DNA from: Priestia koreensis
GTDB taxonomy: Bacteria; Bacillota; Bacilli; Bacillales; Bacillaceae_H
Assembly: GCF_001274935.1 (NCBI RefSeq)
Contig: NZ_LILC01000016.1
Span: forward strand, 51,914-115,913
Length of the DNA stretch: 64,000 nucleotides
Reading direction: 5' to 3'
Shown in pieces: positions 44,557-53,317 of this stretch. Positions within the stretch are counted from its first letter, which is position 1. Each line of letters starts with the position of its first letter. A model generated the notes under the pieces. The model had not been told where the DNA came from, did no database searches, and saw only the letters and a program-made list of their open reading frames with translations. Both the position numbers and the translations under genes were made by a program.

Positions 44557-45281
44557 GTTCTCACCTCTTCTCTTGCTTCCATGTCAATGATGCGGTCTGC
44601 AAACGCACTTATTCTCTCGACATCGTGTGAAATCAGCAAGATTGTTAACCCATGTTCTTGCTGCAACTTTTTCAGTAGCGCTAATAGTTTTTCTTTATTA
44701 ACAGAATCAAGAGCTGTTGTGGGTTCGTCAGCGATTAACAGGGTCGGCTGTAAACTAATCATCATAGCGAGTAAAATTCGTTGACACATTCCTCCACTTA
44801 ACTGAAACGGATAAGAAGATAAAATTCGTTCAGGATTTGAAAATCCTACTTGACGGAGAAGGTCGCGCAAATAGTTCATTCGTTCTTTTTTTGCGGGTTC
44901 TGTCTTCTGTTTTAATGTTCTTAGCATTTGCTTTTTAACACTTTGAAGAGGGTTTAACCCACTTAAAGAGTGCTGAATGAGCAGAGAAATCTCATCACGT
45001 CTTAGCGTTTGCCAACTTTTTTCATCATTTTGAGAAAGTGACTGTCCTTTATAATAGATACGTCCGTTTGTTACTTCACACCCATCCTCTAGCAACCCGA
45101 CAACGGCATTGGCTGTTAGGCTTTTCCCGCAGCCACTAGCACCAGTAAGAGCGACAATTTCGCCAGGGAATATTTGAAACGAAAACTTTTTCATAAGAGG
45201 AACTAGCGCTTTAGACGAAATCTCCAATTGATCAACGATTAGTAAAGGATCTACTCTTTTAATCCTACCCTTCTTTTGCAA
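44532..45281 (-). CDS. ABC transporter ATPase, NikD/OppD type
   Basis: This ATPase (about 249 residues) has Walker A GASGCGKS, signature YPFQLSGGMCQRILLAM, and Walker B LLIADEPTTALD. The frame opens at 45335. The TTG at 45281, with AAAGGA ten bases before it, fits better and cuts the overlap with the permease gene to 17 bases. It is the first of the pair of ATPases. Confidence 0.87.
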   Translation of the reverse strand: MQKKGRIKRVDPLLIVDQLEISSKALVPLMKKFSFQIFPGEIVALTGASGCGKSLTANAVVGLLEDGCEVTNGRIYYKGQSLSQNDEKSWQTLRRDEISLLIQHSLSGLNPLQSVKKQMLRTLKQKTEPAKKERMNYLRDLLRQVGFSNPERILSSYPFQLSGGMCQRILLAMMISLQPTLLIADEPTTALDSVNKEKLLALLKKLQQEHGLTILLISHDVERISAFADRIIDMEAREEVRTCFLNYKG

Positions 45282-46092
45282 CCGTTCCACTTCCTTTCTT
45301 AAGCTGCTCGCTAATAAGCTGACATGTGAAAACAAAAAGCATAATTGCCAAGCCAGGAAAAATCATAATGTGCGGGGCTATCTGGAAATAAGTCGTTGAA
45401 TCATGTAGCATTACTCCCCACTCTGGTGTAGGAGGTTGTGTCCCCAATCCTAAAAATGAAAGGCCAGCTAGTAAAATAACAATCTTTCCGATATCTAATG
45501 CAGCAAAGACAACAAGCGGCGAAAAAATAGTCGGAAGGATATAGCGCCACATAATTCGTACATGCGAATTTCCAGCCATCCTCGCAGATAGAATATAATG
45601 CTCTTGGCAACACTTTAAAACGAGACTTCGAATAAATCGAACATAGTTTGCCCATCGAACAAGAATAATAGCTAGAATCATATGCGTAACGCCAGGACCT
45701 AGTATGCCGACAATTGCAACCGTAAAGATAATATCAGGTATAGCAAGTGTTCCATCAATGAGCCGCATCAAAAAGCCATCTCTATATCTTCTTTTATAGC
45801 CTGTCAAAAGGCCAACAGGTAGGCTAATGAGAAAGGTTAAGAGTAAAATGATAAAAGCACCTATCACACTCACTCTAATTCCGTAGATGAGCCTTGATAG
45901 TACACACCGCCCTAAGTGATCTGTTCCAAATGGATACTCCCAACTTGGACTGGCTAATCTGTTTGATAAGTGAACAGATAATGGGTCATGAGGAGATAAG
46001 AGCGGGGCAAATATCCCCACCATTATAATGGCTAAAAGGAGACTGACCCCAGTAAACAACCCAACATTTGGCTGATAGAAAATTGGTTTCAT
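45265..46092 (-). CDS. ABC transporter permease, NikC/OppC type
   Basis: This 275-residue permease has about six spans with an N-terminal span and large external loop. It carries the DPPC/NikC pattern HDPLSVHLSNRLASPSWEYP, then FGTDHLGRCVLSRLIYGIRV, and the EAA-like loop around ARMAGNSHVRIMWRYILP. The closing LGLGTQPPTPEWGVML is typical of this family. It follows the NikB-type gene by ten bases. Confidence 0.9.
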   Translation of the reverse strand: MKPIFYQPNVGLFTGVSLLLAIIMVGIFAPLLSPHDPLSVHLSNRLASPSWEYPFGTDHLGRCVLSRLIYGIRVSVIGAFIILLLTFLISLPVGLLTGYKRRYRDGFLMRLIDGTLAIPDIIFTVAIVGILGPGVTHMILAIILVRWANYVRFIRSLVLKCCQEHYILSARMAGNSHVRIMWRYILPTIFSPLVVFAALDIGKIVILLAGLSFLGLGTQPPTPEWGVMLHDSTTYFQIAPHIMIFPGLAIMLFVFTCQLISEQLKKGSGTVAKEG

Positions 46093-46102
46093 AATCGCCT
46101 CC

Positions 46103-47044
46103 CTAATAAATTCGTAATCTTGGATCTAACCATCTATTAACAATATCAACAATCATATGAATCGATACAAATATAAACGATGTCAAAATAACGTAACCTT
46201 GTATAACAGGATAGTCACGTCTACCTATGGATTCAATTACGTATTTTCCTAAGCCTGGCCAGGAAAATACCGTTTCTACAATGACGCTTCCCCCTAGCAT
46301 AAAAGCAAAATTTGTCCCAAATATAGCTAAAATGGGCGAAAAAGCGTGTTTTAATAGTTGAGAGGTCATGATCTCTCTTTGAGACATCCCTCTTGCCTTT
46401 GATGCTTTTACAAATGGCTGCTTCATCATCTCTAGCATGTTGGCTCGCAATACCCGTGCGTATATAGCTCCTACTCCTCCACCAAGCGTAATGGCAGGTA
46501 AAATGAGGTGCAGAATGGTTCCATGTCCCATTGAGGGAAGCCATCCGTAACGCACGGAGAAAACATAAATTAGTAGAAATCCTAACCAAAAGCCTGGAAT
46601 GGATGCACCAAATAGAGCTAACATTTTTCCCCATGCATTGACCCATTTTGCTGTATACACAGTCGTCCCAATAGCGATAAAAAAGGTTAGGGAAACCATG
46701 ACTATAAAACCTGCTCCAGCAAGTTCCAATGTTGCAGGTAATCTAGTTAGCAACTCTGTCATTACAGGCTCTTTTGAGCTAAACGAGACGCCCCACTGTC
46801 CAGTGAAAACTCCTTTTATCCATTTTATATATTGCTCCCATAATGAGTCTGTTAGCCCTAATTCTTGTCGTACATGCTGTAAAGCTTCGTGGGAAACAGG
46901 GACGTTATTTTTAGCTAACAGAATATGGGCAGGATCTCCTGGTGCGAATCGTACAAGCAAAAACGTAGCAGTCGAAACAAACAGAATCACGATGATAAGC
47001 TGACTGAGACGTTCTAAACAAAAGCGCATCATTTCTTTTCCCAC
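46103..47044 (-). CDS. ABC transporter permease, NikB/OppB type
   Basis: This 313-residue permease has the NikB/DppB pattern FVSTATFLLVRFAPGDPAHI, LRANMLEMMKQPFVKASKAR (EAA loop) and VETVFSWPGLGKYVIESIGR. Six spans are predicted. It starts one base after the binding-protein stop, so it is tightly coupled to it. With NikC-type and two ATPases it forms a complete importer. Confidence 0.9.
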   Translation of the reverse strand: MGKEMMRFCLERLSQLIIVILFVSTATFLLVRFAPGDPAHILLAKNNVPVSHEALQHVRQELGLTDSLWEQYIKWIKGVFTGQWGVSFSSKEPVMTELLTRLPATLELAGAGFIVMVSLTFFIAIGTTVYTAKWVNAWGKMLALFGASIPGFWLGFLLIYVFSVRYGWLPSMGHGTILHLILPAITLGGGVGAIYARVLRANMLEMMKQPFVKASKARGMSQREIMTSQLLKHAFSPILAIFGTNFAFMLGGSVIVETVFSWPGLGKYVIESIGRRDYPVIQGYVILTSFIFVSIHMIVDIVNRWLDPRLRIY

Positions 47045-47045
47045 C

Positions 47046-48584
47046 TTACTGTGTGAGGTTCATTTCAGGAGTAACATAGTAATACTCGATTGAATGCGGA
47101 ACAAATCCTTTAAGGTTTTTCTTTATTGCAAATACAGTTTTAGGGTGAACAATGAATGACTGAGGTACATCATGTTGAATGATTTCTTGTGCACGCATAG
47201 CCAATTCATTTCGTTTCGTTTCACGAATCGTTTGATTAAGCTGTTCAATCAGATGATCGAGTGTAGGAGAATCATAATGACTAACATTCGACTGACTTTT
47301 AGAATGGTAGAAAATATTTAAGAAATACTGCGGATCTCCTGTGTGTGCTGTTAACATGCTATACATAGACAAATCCCATTTCCCCTTTTCTAGCTCCTCG
47401 TCAATATTTTCAACCTGACGAATGTGTACACGAATTCCTTCGTCTAATAGTTTGTTTTGGATAATCTCGGCCATAACCGTCAGCTCAGGACGCTGCGGGA
47501 AGGTAAGCATTGTCACGTCAAAGGCTTTTCCTTGCTTTTTCCATCCCCCTTTTTTATCTTTCTCCCAATGGTTTTGCTTCATGACTTGTTCAATCGATTT
47601 TTTCGCCTTTTGTTCGTTTTTTTGACCAAAGGCTAAAATGTTTGGAAACGGACTTATTGCCTCTGTCCCTTGCTTCATCATGACGGATTTTACAATTTCC
47701 TTCCGTGGAATGATCTGATCCACTATCGTTCGAAAATCAAGTTCATGAAACAACGGAGATTGCATGTTAAATAAAAGCATATGTGTCCGAAGAGAAGGAG
47801 CAGTGAGTACCTTAAATTGCGTCATTCTTTCTAACAATTGAATATTATCTACAGGAATATCTGTTGCCCCGTCTATCTCTCCTGATTGAAGAGCCATTAA
47901 ACGCGTTGTGCCATCAGGGACAAACTTAATGTTAATTTCCGATAAGAGGGCAGGTTTCCCCCAGTAATCCTTATACCTTTCAACAATTAGTTCTTCATCT
48001 TTTTTAAATTTTGTTATTTTAAATGCTCCTGTAAGAGCAGGAACATTCGCTTTATCATTCAAACTTGAAACATCTGCAATAATGGTCGATGGATCAGAAA
48101 GATGAGAGATGAAGGCAGCATTTGGTTGTGTAGTGACAATGCTTAGTTCACATTCACCTTTTACGTCAATTTCTTTAATTTTTAAGAGATCCTTTACTTT
48201 TGGATCTTTTTCAATAGATCGTAATAAGGAGTCTTTAACGCTTTGAGCATCCATTTGTTTTCCATTGTGAAAATGAACGCCATCTACAAGCTTTACTTGC
48301 CACGTCGTGTCATCTTCTTGTGACCATTCCTTTGCTAACCACGGGACGGGTTTTAATTCTTCATTTAATTTAACCAGCGTCTCTCCTGTTCCAGAGCGCA
48401 TAACTTCCCAACTATCACTTCCATGTGGATCAAGGCTTTGAGGACTCCATGGAAAAGCAAGTGTGACGGTTTTATTAGAGGATGCATTCCCACCTGTCGT
48501 GCTTGCACAGCCCCCTGCTAGTAGTAGAAGAATACTAGCCAAAACCCCGAAAACGATGCTATAGTAATTCTTTTTCCTGTTCAT
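47046..48584 (-). CDS. Ni/Co/peptide-type ABC substrate-binding lipoprotein under B12 riboswitch control
   Basis: This 512-residue SBP_bac_5 lipoprotein has the lipobox LLAGGC. Its pattern includes VTLAFPWSPQSLDPHGSDSW, a helix of NikA/CntA-like type, and LMALQSGEIDGATDIPVDNI. NikA and CntA bind free or chelated Ni/Co, and other members bind peptides. Because the operon is behind a cobalamin riboswitch, cobalt (or a cobalt chelate) is the best guess for the ligand. It is the first gene of the seven-gene operon. Confidence 0.87.
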   Translation of the reverse strand: MNRKKNYYSIVFGVLASILLLLAGGCASTTGGNASSNKTVTLAFPWSPQSLDPHGSDSWEVMRSGTGETLVKLNEELKPVPWLAKEWSQEDDTTWQVKLVDGVHFHNGKQMDAQSVKDSLLRSIEKDPKVKDLLKIKEIDVKGECELSIVTTQPNAAFISHLSDPSTIIADVSSLNDKANVPALTGAFKITKFKKDEELIVERYKDYWGKPALLSEINIKFVPDGTTRLMALQSGEIDGATDIPVDNIQLLERMTQFKVLTAPSLRTHMLLFNMQSPLFHELDFRTIVDQIIPRKEIVKSVMMKQGTEAISPFPNILAFGQKNEQKAKKSIEQVMKQNHWEKDKKGGWKKQGKAFDVTMLTFPQRPELTVMAEIIQNKLLDEGIRVHIRQVENIDEELEKGKWDLSMYSMLTAHTGDPQYFLNIFYHSKSQSNVSHYDSPTLDHLIEQLNQTIRETKRNELAMRAQEIIQHDVPQSFIVHPKTVFAIKKNLKGFVPHSIEYYYVTPEMNLTQ

Positions 48585-48611
48585 GCTTTTTCTCCCTTAG
48601 TCATTTTGTCA

Positions 48612-48656
48612 AAATAAAAAAGCATTTCTAACCATTTGAAGAGGTCAGAAATGCTT
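48612..48656 (-). terminator. Expression-platform terminator of the cobalamin riboswitch
   Basis: On the minus strand AAGCATTTCT with ACC and GGT with AGAAATGCTT form a stem (loop of about nine bases) followed by TTTTTTATTTTG, 28 bases before the binding-protein ATG. It lies about 130 bases behind the B12 box. Binding of cobalamin would favour this hairpin and so switch off the operon. Confidence 0.75.
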
Positions 48657-48784
48657 GGAAATAAACAAGTAAAGAGGTCGACTAAATCTGTATACGTTCT
48701 TTAGTGAACATGGGAAGACTTAGGCTAATTATGTTTGAGCACCCTAACCACCTCCCCAATATCCCGTAGGTCTAACAGCGATGT

Positions 48785-48975
48785 TAAAATAGGCAGGTCT
48801 CCTGACTTGGGGACAGTATCTTCTAGCCTTCCCAGGTGAAATCCCAGTGGCATTATTGAAGATAATTTGTCTTTATGACTCATCTCCCTCACAGTGGCGG
48901 GTCCGTGTCGGATTCCAACCGACTTCCCTTTTAAGCCGATAAAAGAATAGCTCTTTTATCTAGCACCTATTTCCA
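48785..48975 (-). promoter_or_regulatory. Cobalamin (B12) riboswitch
   Basis: On the minus strand I see, in order, AGGTGC, TTAAAAGGGAAGTCGGTT, GGAATCCGACACGGACCCGC, CACTGTGA, GCCACTGGG, GGGAAGGC, and the B12 box GTCAGGAGACCTGCC. These are the conserved blocks of the cobalamin riboswitch in the correct spacing. It lies upstream of the ABC importer operon and has a terminator behind it. Confidence 0.97.
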
Positions 48976-49084
48976 AACGATATTTAGTTATGTACGTTCT
49001 CTTTCCTATCTAAATCTATCAAAAAATCTCAAATAAAACCAATTTTAATGTTAATTTTAATAAAACTTCTTGTCAACAGGTACT

Positions 49085-49115
49085 AAAAAGACCTTGCGAT
49101 GTTTCGCAAGGTCTT
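49085..49115 (-). terminator. Terminator after the phosphotransferase gene
   Basis: On the minus strand AAGACCTTGCG and CGCAAGGTCTT form a stem followed by TTT. Confidence 0.85.
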
Positions 49116-49128
49116 CTCCCATTTTAGC

Positions 49129-49923
49129 TTATATCCAATCGCTTCCATGCTTTCGAATGAATTCAATATCGGTTTGATAGTGCTCATAGTGCCCTTCATC
49201 AACCATCTTTTGAAAAGCGGGATCTCCTTCAGCAGCTTTTCGCTTCATGTATTGGCACAGTCCTTCTAAGCGGAGCACGACCATGTCCAAATAACCTTCT
49301 TTTAGCCCTTCTATACCATACGCATCAAAAAATAAGTCCACTCGTTCTTTCTTTTCTTTTGCATCCATCATTGGATCGTAGCGAACTTCTTTTCCTTCCT
49401 CCGTATGGTAATGCCTGCTGAGTGGCACACACGTATAGAGCGTATAGGCAATATCCCATAATCTTGGCCCAGGCGCGATAAGGTCAAAATCGATTACGCC
49501 GACTGGTAGCTGACCGTCAAAAATAAGATTATAAATGGCAAAGTCATTGTGACAAATCACTTCTGCGCTCTGCGGCGCATTGTCCATCGGCTGCCAATCA
49601 TCTGAAACAGGAAAGTCACTTACCGCATCATGATAGAGGCGAAGCATGTTGGCAATTTCTTTCAGCGCTTCGTTTGACCACATATAAGATTTTAGCGGGT
49701 AATTTCCCGCTTCTCCCTTAATAAACGACAGCACTTCTCGGTTTTGGTCATCAATGCCTAAAAACTTTGGAGCATGCATGTAGTTTTTTCGCTCAAGATG
49801 CTGTAAAAGCTCATGAACTCTTTTGCTGTTTGGCTTTTGCTCTCGGCGCACCGTATCTCCTGAGCGATAGACGCTTGATACGTTCCCGCCGGCTAATTTT
49901 TCTTCGTGTTCCTGCTTATTCAT
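49129..49923 (-). CDS. Aminoglycoside phosphotransferase-family kinase
   Basis: This 264-residue APH/choline-kinase fold protein has VICHNDFAIYNLIFDGQ (catalytic Asp in HNDFAIYN) and PVGVIDFDLIAPGPRLWDIA (metal-binding DFD). The N-terminal lobe is short. The ATG at 49923 has GGGGGA upstream; 26 further in-frame codons exist but lack a ribosome binding site. The substrate may be a sugar, amino alcohol or antibiotic. Resistance cannot be claimed from sequence alone. Confidence 0.83.
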   Translation of the reverse strand: MNKQEHEEKLAGGNVSSVYRSGDTVRREQKPNSKRVHELLQHLERKNYMHAPKFLGIDDQNREVLSFIKGEAGNYPLKSYMWSNEALKEIANMLRLYHDAVSDFPVSDDWQPMDNAPQSAEVICHNDFAIYNLIFDGQLPVGVIDFDLIAPGPRLWDIAYTLYTCVPLSRHYHTEEGKEVRYDPMMDAKEKKERVDLFFDAYGIEGLKEGYLDMVVLRLEGLCQYMKRKAAEGDPAFQKMVDEGHYEHYQTDIEFIRKHGSDWI

Positions 49924-50001
49924 TAAAATTCCCCCTGTGAAGGGATGCGATGACTGTGTCAATAGAGATGTCTTTTTCTCCATAAAAAAAGCGAGATCCA
50001 C

Positions 50002-50198
50002 AAAGGTATCCGCTTGGTAATGGGGATTGAATTGTCCACACCATGTATCCCTTGAATGATTGTTAGATCGACAAATAAACGTCCCTTCTATATCAGACGT
50101 AGCTTGTCTTTATCTAATTACATAATCATTTCAAGGTCTTCCACATTGGCGTCATTTCCCCTCTCGTTCCATCTCTTATGCGTATTTTACCAAATAAA
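50002..50198. other. Intergenic stretch
   Basis: There is no gene and no clear element here. The region between 49924 and 50450 has only the possible remnant at 50199-50410 and an AT-rich promoter-like sequence (TATAAT at 50414-50419). Confidence 0.35.
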
Positions 50199-50410
50199 TC
50201 AAAATAAGTATAGATCACCCTTTTGTTTTCTTGCTGTAAGAGATTGATAGAGAAAAATAATTTCAGAGGTTCCTTTCGTCGTTAATTCTTGCAAGGAAAA
50301 CCCTTGCTTTAGTAACAAAGCGACTGTTTTAAAATGGTAATAATATACATATTTTGAAACGGAATCGATTTCTAATTTTCTCTCAAATTTAATTTTTTGT
50401 AAAATTAATA
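50199..50410 (-). pseudogene. Possible gene remnant without a start codon
   Basis: One minus-strand frame reads KIKFERKLEIDSVSKYVYYY, HFKTVALLLKQGFSLQELTT and KGTSEIIFLYQSLTARKQKG, ending in a stop. It has protein-like composition and helix-turn-helix-like spacing (LLKQGFSLQELTTKG). No start codon with a ribosome binding site precedes it, so it is probably the C-terminal remnant of a lost gene. It could be chance. Confidence 0.3.
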
Positions 50411-50449
50411 TGGTATAATTTGTATAAAATGCAAGAGAGGTGTTTAAAC

Positions 50450-51643
50450 CTGCGGACATTAATAAAAGATATGCTTCAGATGAACCTTTCTCACACTGCT
50501 GAAAGTTACTGGCCACGGTTTTCACTAGCAGCTTATGCCCTATATGATGACGATACTGTCTATCTTTTTAACCATCCTCTTGTTCAGAAAGAAGTCAATT
50601 TTATTTCGTTTCCGTCTACAAAGGAATTTATGGGTGATACGTTAATTTTGTATGAGGGTGTTCCTACTGCCATCGTTCACATGGATCGGTATGAAAGGTT
50701 TCAAAGCCTTTATTCCATGGTGATGCATGAGTCCTTTCATGCGTATCAGTACATCCAGGAAGAACATCGATTTCCAGACGAAGTTCAAGGTATGACCTAT
50801 CCACTGAACGGTGAAAATGCGCAAATTCGTCAGCTTGAGCGTATGGCCTTGCATGATGCTCTTTTTGAAAGAAATACGGAGGAAAAACGAGCTAGATTAC
50901 AAACGTTTTTTTCGCTTCGTGAACATAGACGGACCGTTATCGGAGATTTTCTAGACTATGAGCTAAAAATTGAAACAATCGAGGGACCCGCGTGGTATGT
51001 GGAGCTGAAAGCCTACGCGCATCAAAGCGCATGTTCCTATGAGTCGGTTGTGAAGAAATACAGTGAGCAGCTATTAGATAAAAAGAATTCCATTCACCGG
51101 CTAAGAGGAAGTTGCTACAGCTCTGGACTTGCGATTTGTTTGTTATTAGATGAGTTTTCTCCGTCTTGGAAAGAAACATTTTTTACTTCCAACCAAACCG
51201 TGTACGATTTGTTGAAGGTAGCTTTTCATTACAATGTGCCGAAACTTCCCTCTATTCCTACTGATACAGAGATAGAGTCGTATATTGCTGAAGCTCACCA
51301 GACTCGAATTGCTGAGATTAACTCTTTTTTGAAACAGTCCGGCTACCACATTTTGATTAAAGGGATAACGAAGATAAAAGGATTTGATCCGATGAACGTA
51401 GTGATAAGTGCTAATAGACGTCTTCATAAAACCTTTTTGAAAGTTGAGATGAATGATGACATAGTCTTATTTCAACAACCTGTGCTGGTCGAATATGCAG
51501 ATAATCAAAGCAAAATAGTCGCTTTACATCTTGTTTTAGATCAGCGCCCTATTATACATAATGAGAATACGTTTACGCTCGATGGTATTGGTGTCATCAC
51601 CGGAATATATGACGACAGTACACATACTCTTACGGTGAAATGA
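50450..51643 (+). CDS. HExxH-containing protein of unknown family
   Basis: This 397-residue protein contains MVMHESFHAYQYIQEEH near residue 90, an HExxH-type metal site, and further His and Glu residues downstream. The start is unusual: GAGAGGTG (50435-50442) is seven bases before an in-frame CTG (50450) with no ATG/GTG/TTG at the right distance; the next ATG is at 50468. An in-frame ATG at 50429 sits only about three bases from the predicted transcription start. I recognise no family. It may be a zinc metalloprotease-like protein. Confidence 0.65.
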   Translation: MRTLIKDMLQMNLSHTAESYWPRFSLAAYALYDDDTVYLFNHPLVQKEVNFISFPSTKEFMGDTLILYEGVPTAIVHMDRYERFQSLYSMVMHESFHAYQYIQEEHRFPDEVQGMTYPLNGENAQIRQLERMALHDALFERNTEEKRARLQTFFSLREHRRTVIGDFLDYELKIETIEGPAWYVELKAYAHQSACSYESVVKKYSEQLLDKKNSIHRLRGSCYSSGLAICLLLDEFSPSWKETFFTSNQTVYDLLKVAFHYNVPKLPSIPTDTEIESYIAEAHQTRIAEINSFLKQSGYHILIKGITKIKGFDPMNVVISANRRLHKTFLKVEMNDDIVLFQQPVLVEYADNQSKIVALHLVLDQRPIIHNENTFTLDGIGVITGIYDDSTHTLTVK

Positions 51644-51658
51644 AAGGATGATTACTCT

Positions 51659-52096
51659 ATGCCCTGTCTTGGCTGTCAGCTCGCAAGTAAGGAACTGCCT
51701 GTCTACGTTGTATTTGAAGATGAGCATGTTTGCTGCATTTTGGATCACGATCCATTTAACGAAGGTCACGTGATGATTTTGCCCAAGCAGCATATTCACG
51801 ACGTAGATGAACTGAACGATCAAACGTCCCTTGCCATTATGAAGGCATCTCGTCTTTTATCAAAAGCATTGAAGCGTCTGTTTAATCCAGACGGTATTAC
51901 CTTTGCTCAAAACGGGGGTATTTTTAATGAACTCTCGCACTATCATATGCACGCCGTTCCTCGTTATAAAGAGCAATCGTTTGCTGATTTTTATGGTGAT
52001 GAAACCGTTGTAATTGAACAGGAGAGCGCTTTAAAAACGACGCAGCATGCGATGCAGCAAGTGATTCATGAGTTAACGATGGATCACACAATCTAG
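51659..52096 (+). CDS. HIT family protein
   Basis: This 145-residue HIT protein has the nucleotide-binding triad SHYHMHAVP and the start PCLGCQLASKELPVYVVFED. HIT proteins hydrolyse dinucleoside polyphosphates or AMP conjugates. It lies 15 bases behind the HExxH gene and so probably shares its transcript. The ATG has an AAAGGA site. Confidence 0.88.
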   Translation: MPCLGCQLASKELPVYVVFEDEHVCCILDHDPFNEGHVMILPKQHIHDVDELNDQTSLAIMKASRLLSKALKRLFNPDGITFAQNGGIFNELSHYHMHAVPRYKEQSFADFYGDETVVIEQESALKTTQHAMQQVIHELTMDHTI

Positions 52097-52183
52097 CGAG
52101 GGGGTAAGAAATTTGCTATTGTATTTTTGATGTTGATCGGCTTTTCCTATTAAATGAATGAAACGATTAGGAGCTGATGAACA

Positions 52184-52594
52184 ATGATTTATACTCATTC
52201 TTTAGAACACATAACGGCGGATATGCTGACAGGATTTTTTGTCGATTGGCCAAATCCTCCGAGCACGGAAACGCATCTACGTTTATTGAAAAATAGCAGT
52301 CACGTCGTACTGGGCATTGATGAAACCACCGGACAGGTAGTAGGCTTTATTACAGCTGTGAGTGACGGCGTATTATCAGCCTATATTCCCCTTCTTGAAG
52401 TACTGCCCGCTTATAAAAAGAAAGGAATCGGCAAAGAGCTAGTACGGAAGATGTTTGATCGCCTTTCACACTTATACATGATTGACCTATGCTGTGATGA
52501 TGATCTTGTTCCGTTTTACAAACAGTTTGGCATGATGAACGGCAAAAGCATGCTGCTGCGAAATTATGAACGGCAGTCTGGAACACCGATGTGA
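52184..52594 (+). CDS. GNAT family N-acetyltransferase
   Basis: This 136-residue protein has an acetyl-CoA loop (LPAYKKKGIGKELVRKMFDR) and a C-terminal DLVPFYKQFGMMNGKSMLLR. The pattern is like the arsinothricin/YjcF-like short GNATs. It follows AGGAGC. The substrate is unknown. Confidence 0.86.
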   Translation: MIYTHSLEHITADMLTGFFVDWPNPPSTETHLRLLKNSSHVVLGIDETTGQVVGFITAVSDGVLSAYIPLLEVLPAYKKKGIGKELVRKMFDRLSHLYMIDLCCDDDLVPFYKQFGMMNGKSMLLRNYERQSGTPM

Positions 52595-52607
52595 AACAAA
52601 TAAGAAA

Positions 52608-52633
52608 GGCGCTGCTTATTTTTCAGCAGCGCC
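52608..52633. terminator. Terminator between convergent genes
   Basis: GGCGCTGC and GCAGCGCC surround a ten-base loop. The T run is poor, but its place between converging genes supports the call. Confidence 0.65.
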
Positions 52634-52660
52634 CTTCGTTATCTTAGAGCCGTCCTGTTT

Positions 52661-53227
52661 TTATCGATGCTGATAGTGAAGCGGTTCAAAGACCGACTCT
52701 TCTCCTTTTCGCACCATTGAAAAGTGATCCACATTATAATGACCGTGAAGCACTTTGTTGTGGTGAGCAATAATTTGTTCTGCTTGTAGTACGGTAGAAT
52801 TACACGTCGAATGACCGTCTTCAATGAGCGTGACGTCAAATCCGTTTACCGTTGCGGTTCTAACAGCTGTATCAATGCAATGTTCGGTTTTACACCCCAT
52901 GATCACAAGGTGCTCAACGTTTCTTTCTGTAAGGTGTTCAAGAAGCGGCGTGCCGTAAAATGAATTTGTGGCGGCTTTATTAAAGATAGTGGCTGACGTA
53001 GGGACATGAATGTTTTCATGAATATGAAAGCCAGGTCCTTTTCCTTCTGCAACATCAACGTCTCGAACGAATACAATGTCAATTTCTTTGGCTAATGCTT
53101 TTTCAATAACTGCATTGATCGTATGGATTAGTACGTCTTTTTGATAAACGCCCTCTTCGTGCTCATTTCCTTCCATAAGCTCCTGCTGGGCATCAATAAT
53201 AAGTAACGTTTGCTTCAAATGGATCAC
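52661..53227 (-). CDS. Cysteine hydrolase (isochorismatase-like)
   Basis: This 188-residue protein has TLLIIDAQQELMEG (catalytic Asp), a Lys near residue 85, and MGCKTEHCIDTAVRTATVNG with the catalytic Cys. Such proteins hydrolyse nicotinamide, isochorismate or ureas. Further relatives are at 57743-58276 and, broken, at 55674-55901. The substrate is unknown. Confidence 0.87.
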   Translation of the reverse strand: MIHLKQTLLIIDAQQELMEGNEHEEGVYQKDVLIHTINAVIEKALAKEIDIVFVRDVDVAEGKGPGFHIHENIHVPTSATIFNKAATNSFYGTPLLEHLTERNVEHLVIMGCKTEHCIDTAVRTATVNGFDVTLIEDGHSTCNSTVLQAEQIIAHHNKVLHGHYNVDHFSMVRKGEESVFEPLHYQHR

Positions 53228-53317
53228 TCCTTTTATGGTAAACTTATACTTTATTCGATTTTACATGCCTTTTTCCTTTAACAGAGATAGAAAAATAGAA
53301 TGAAAGGGAGTTTTTTA

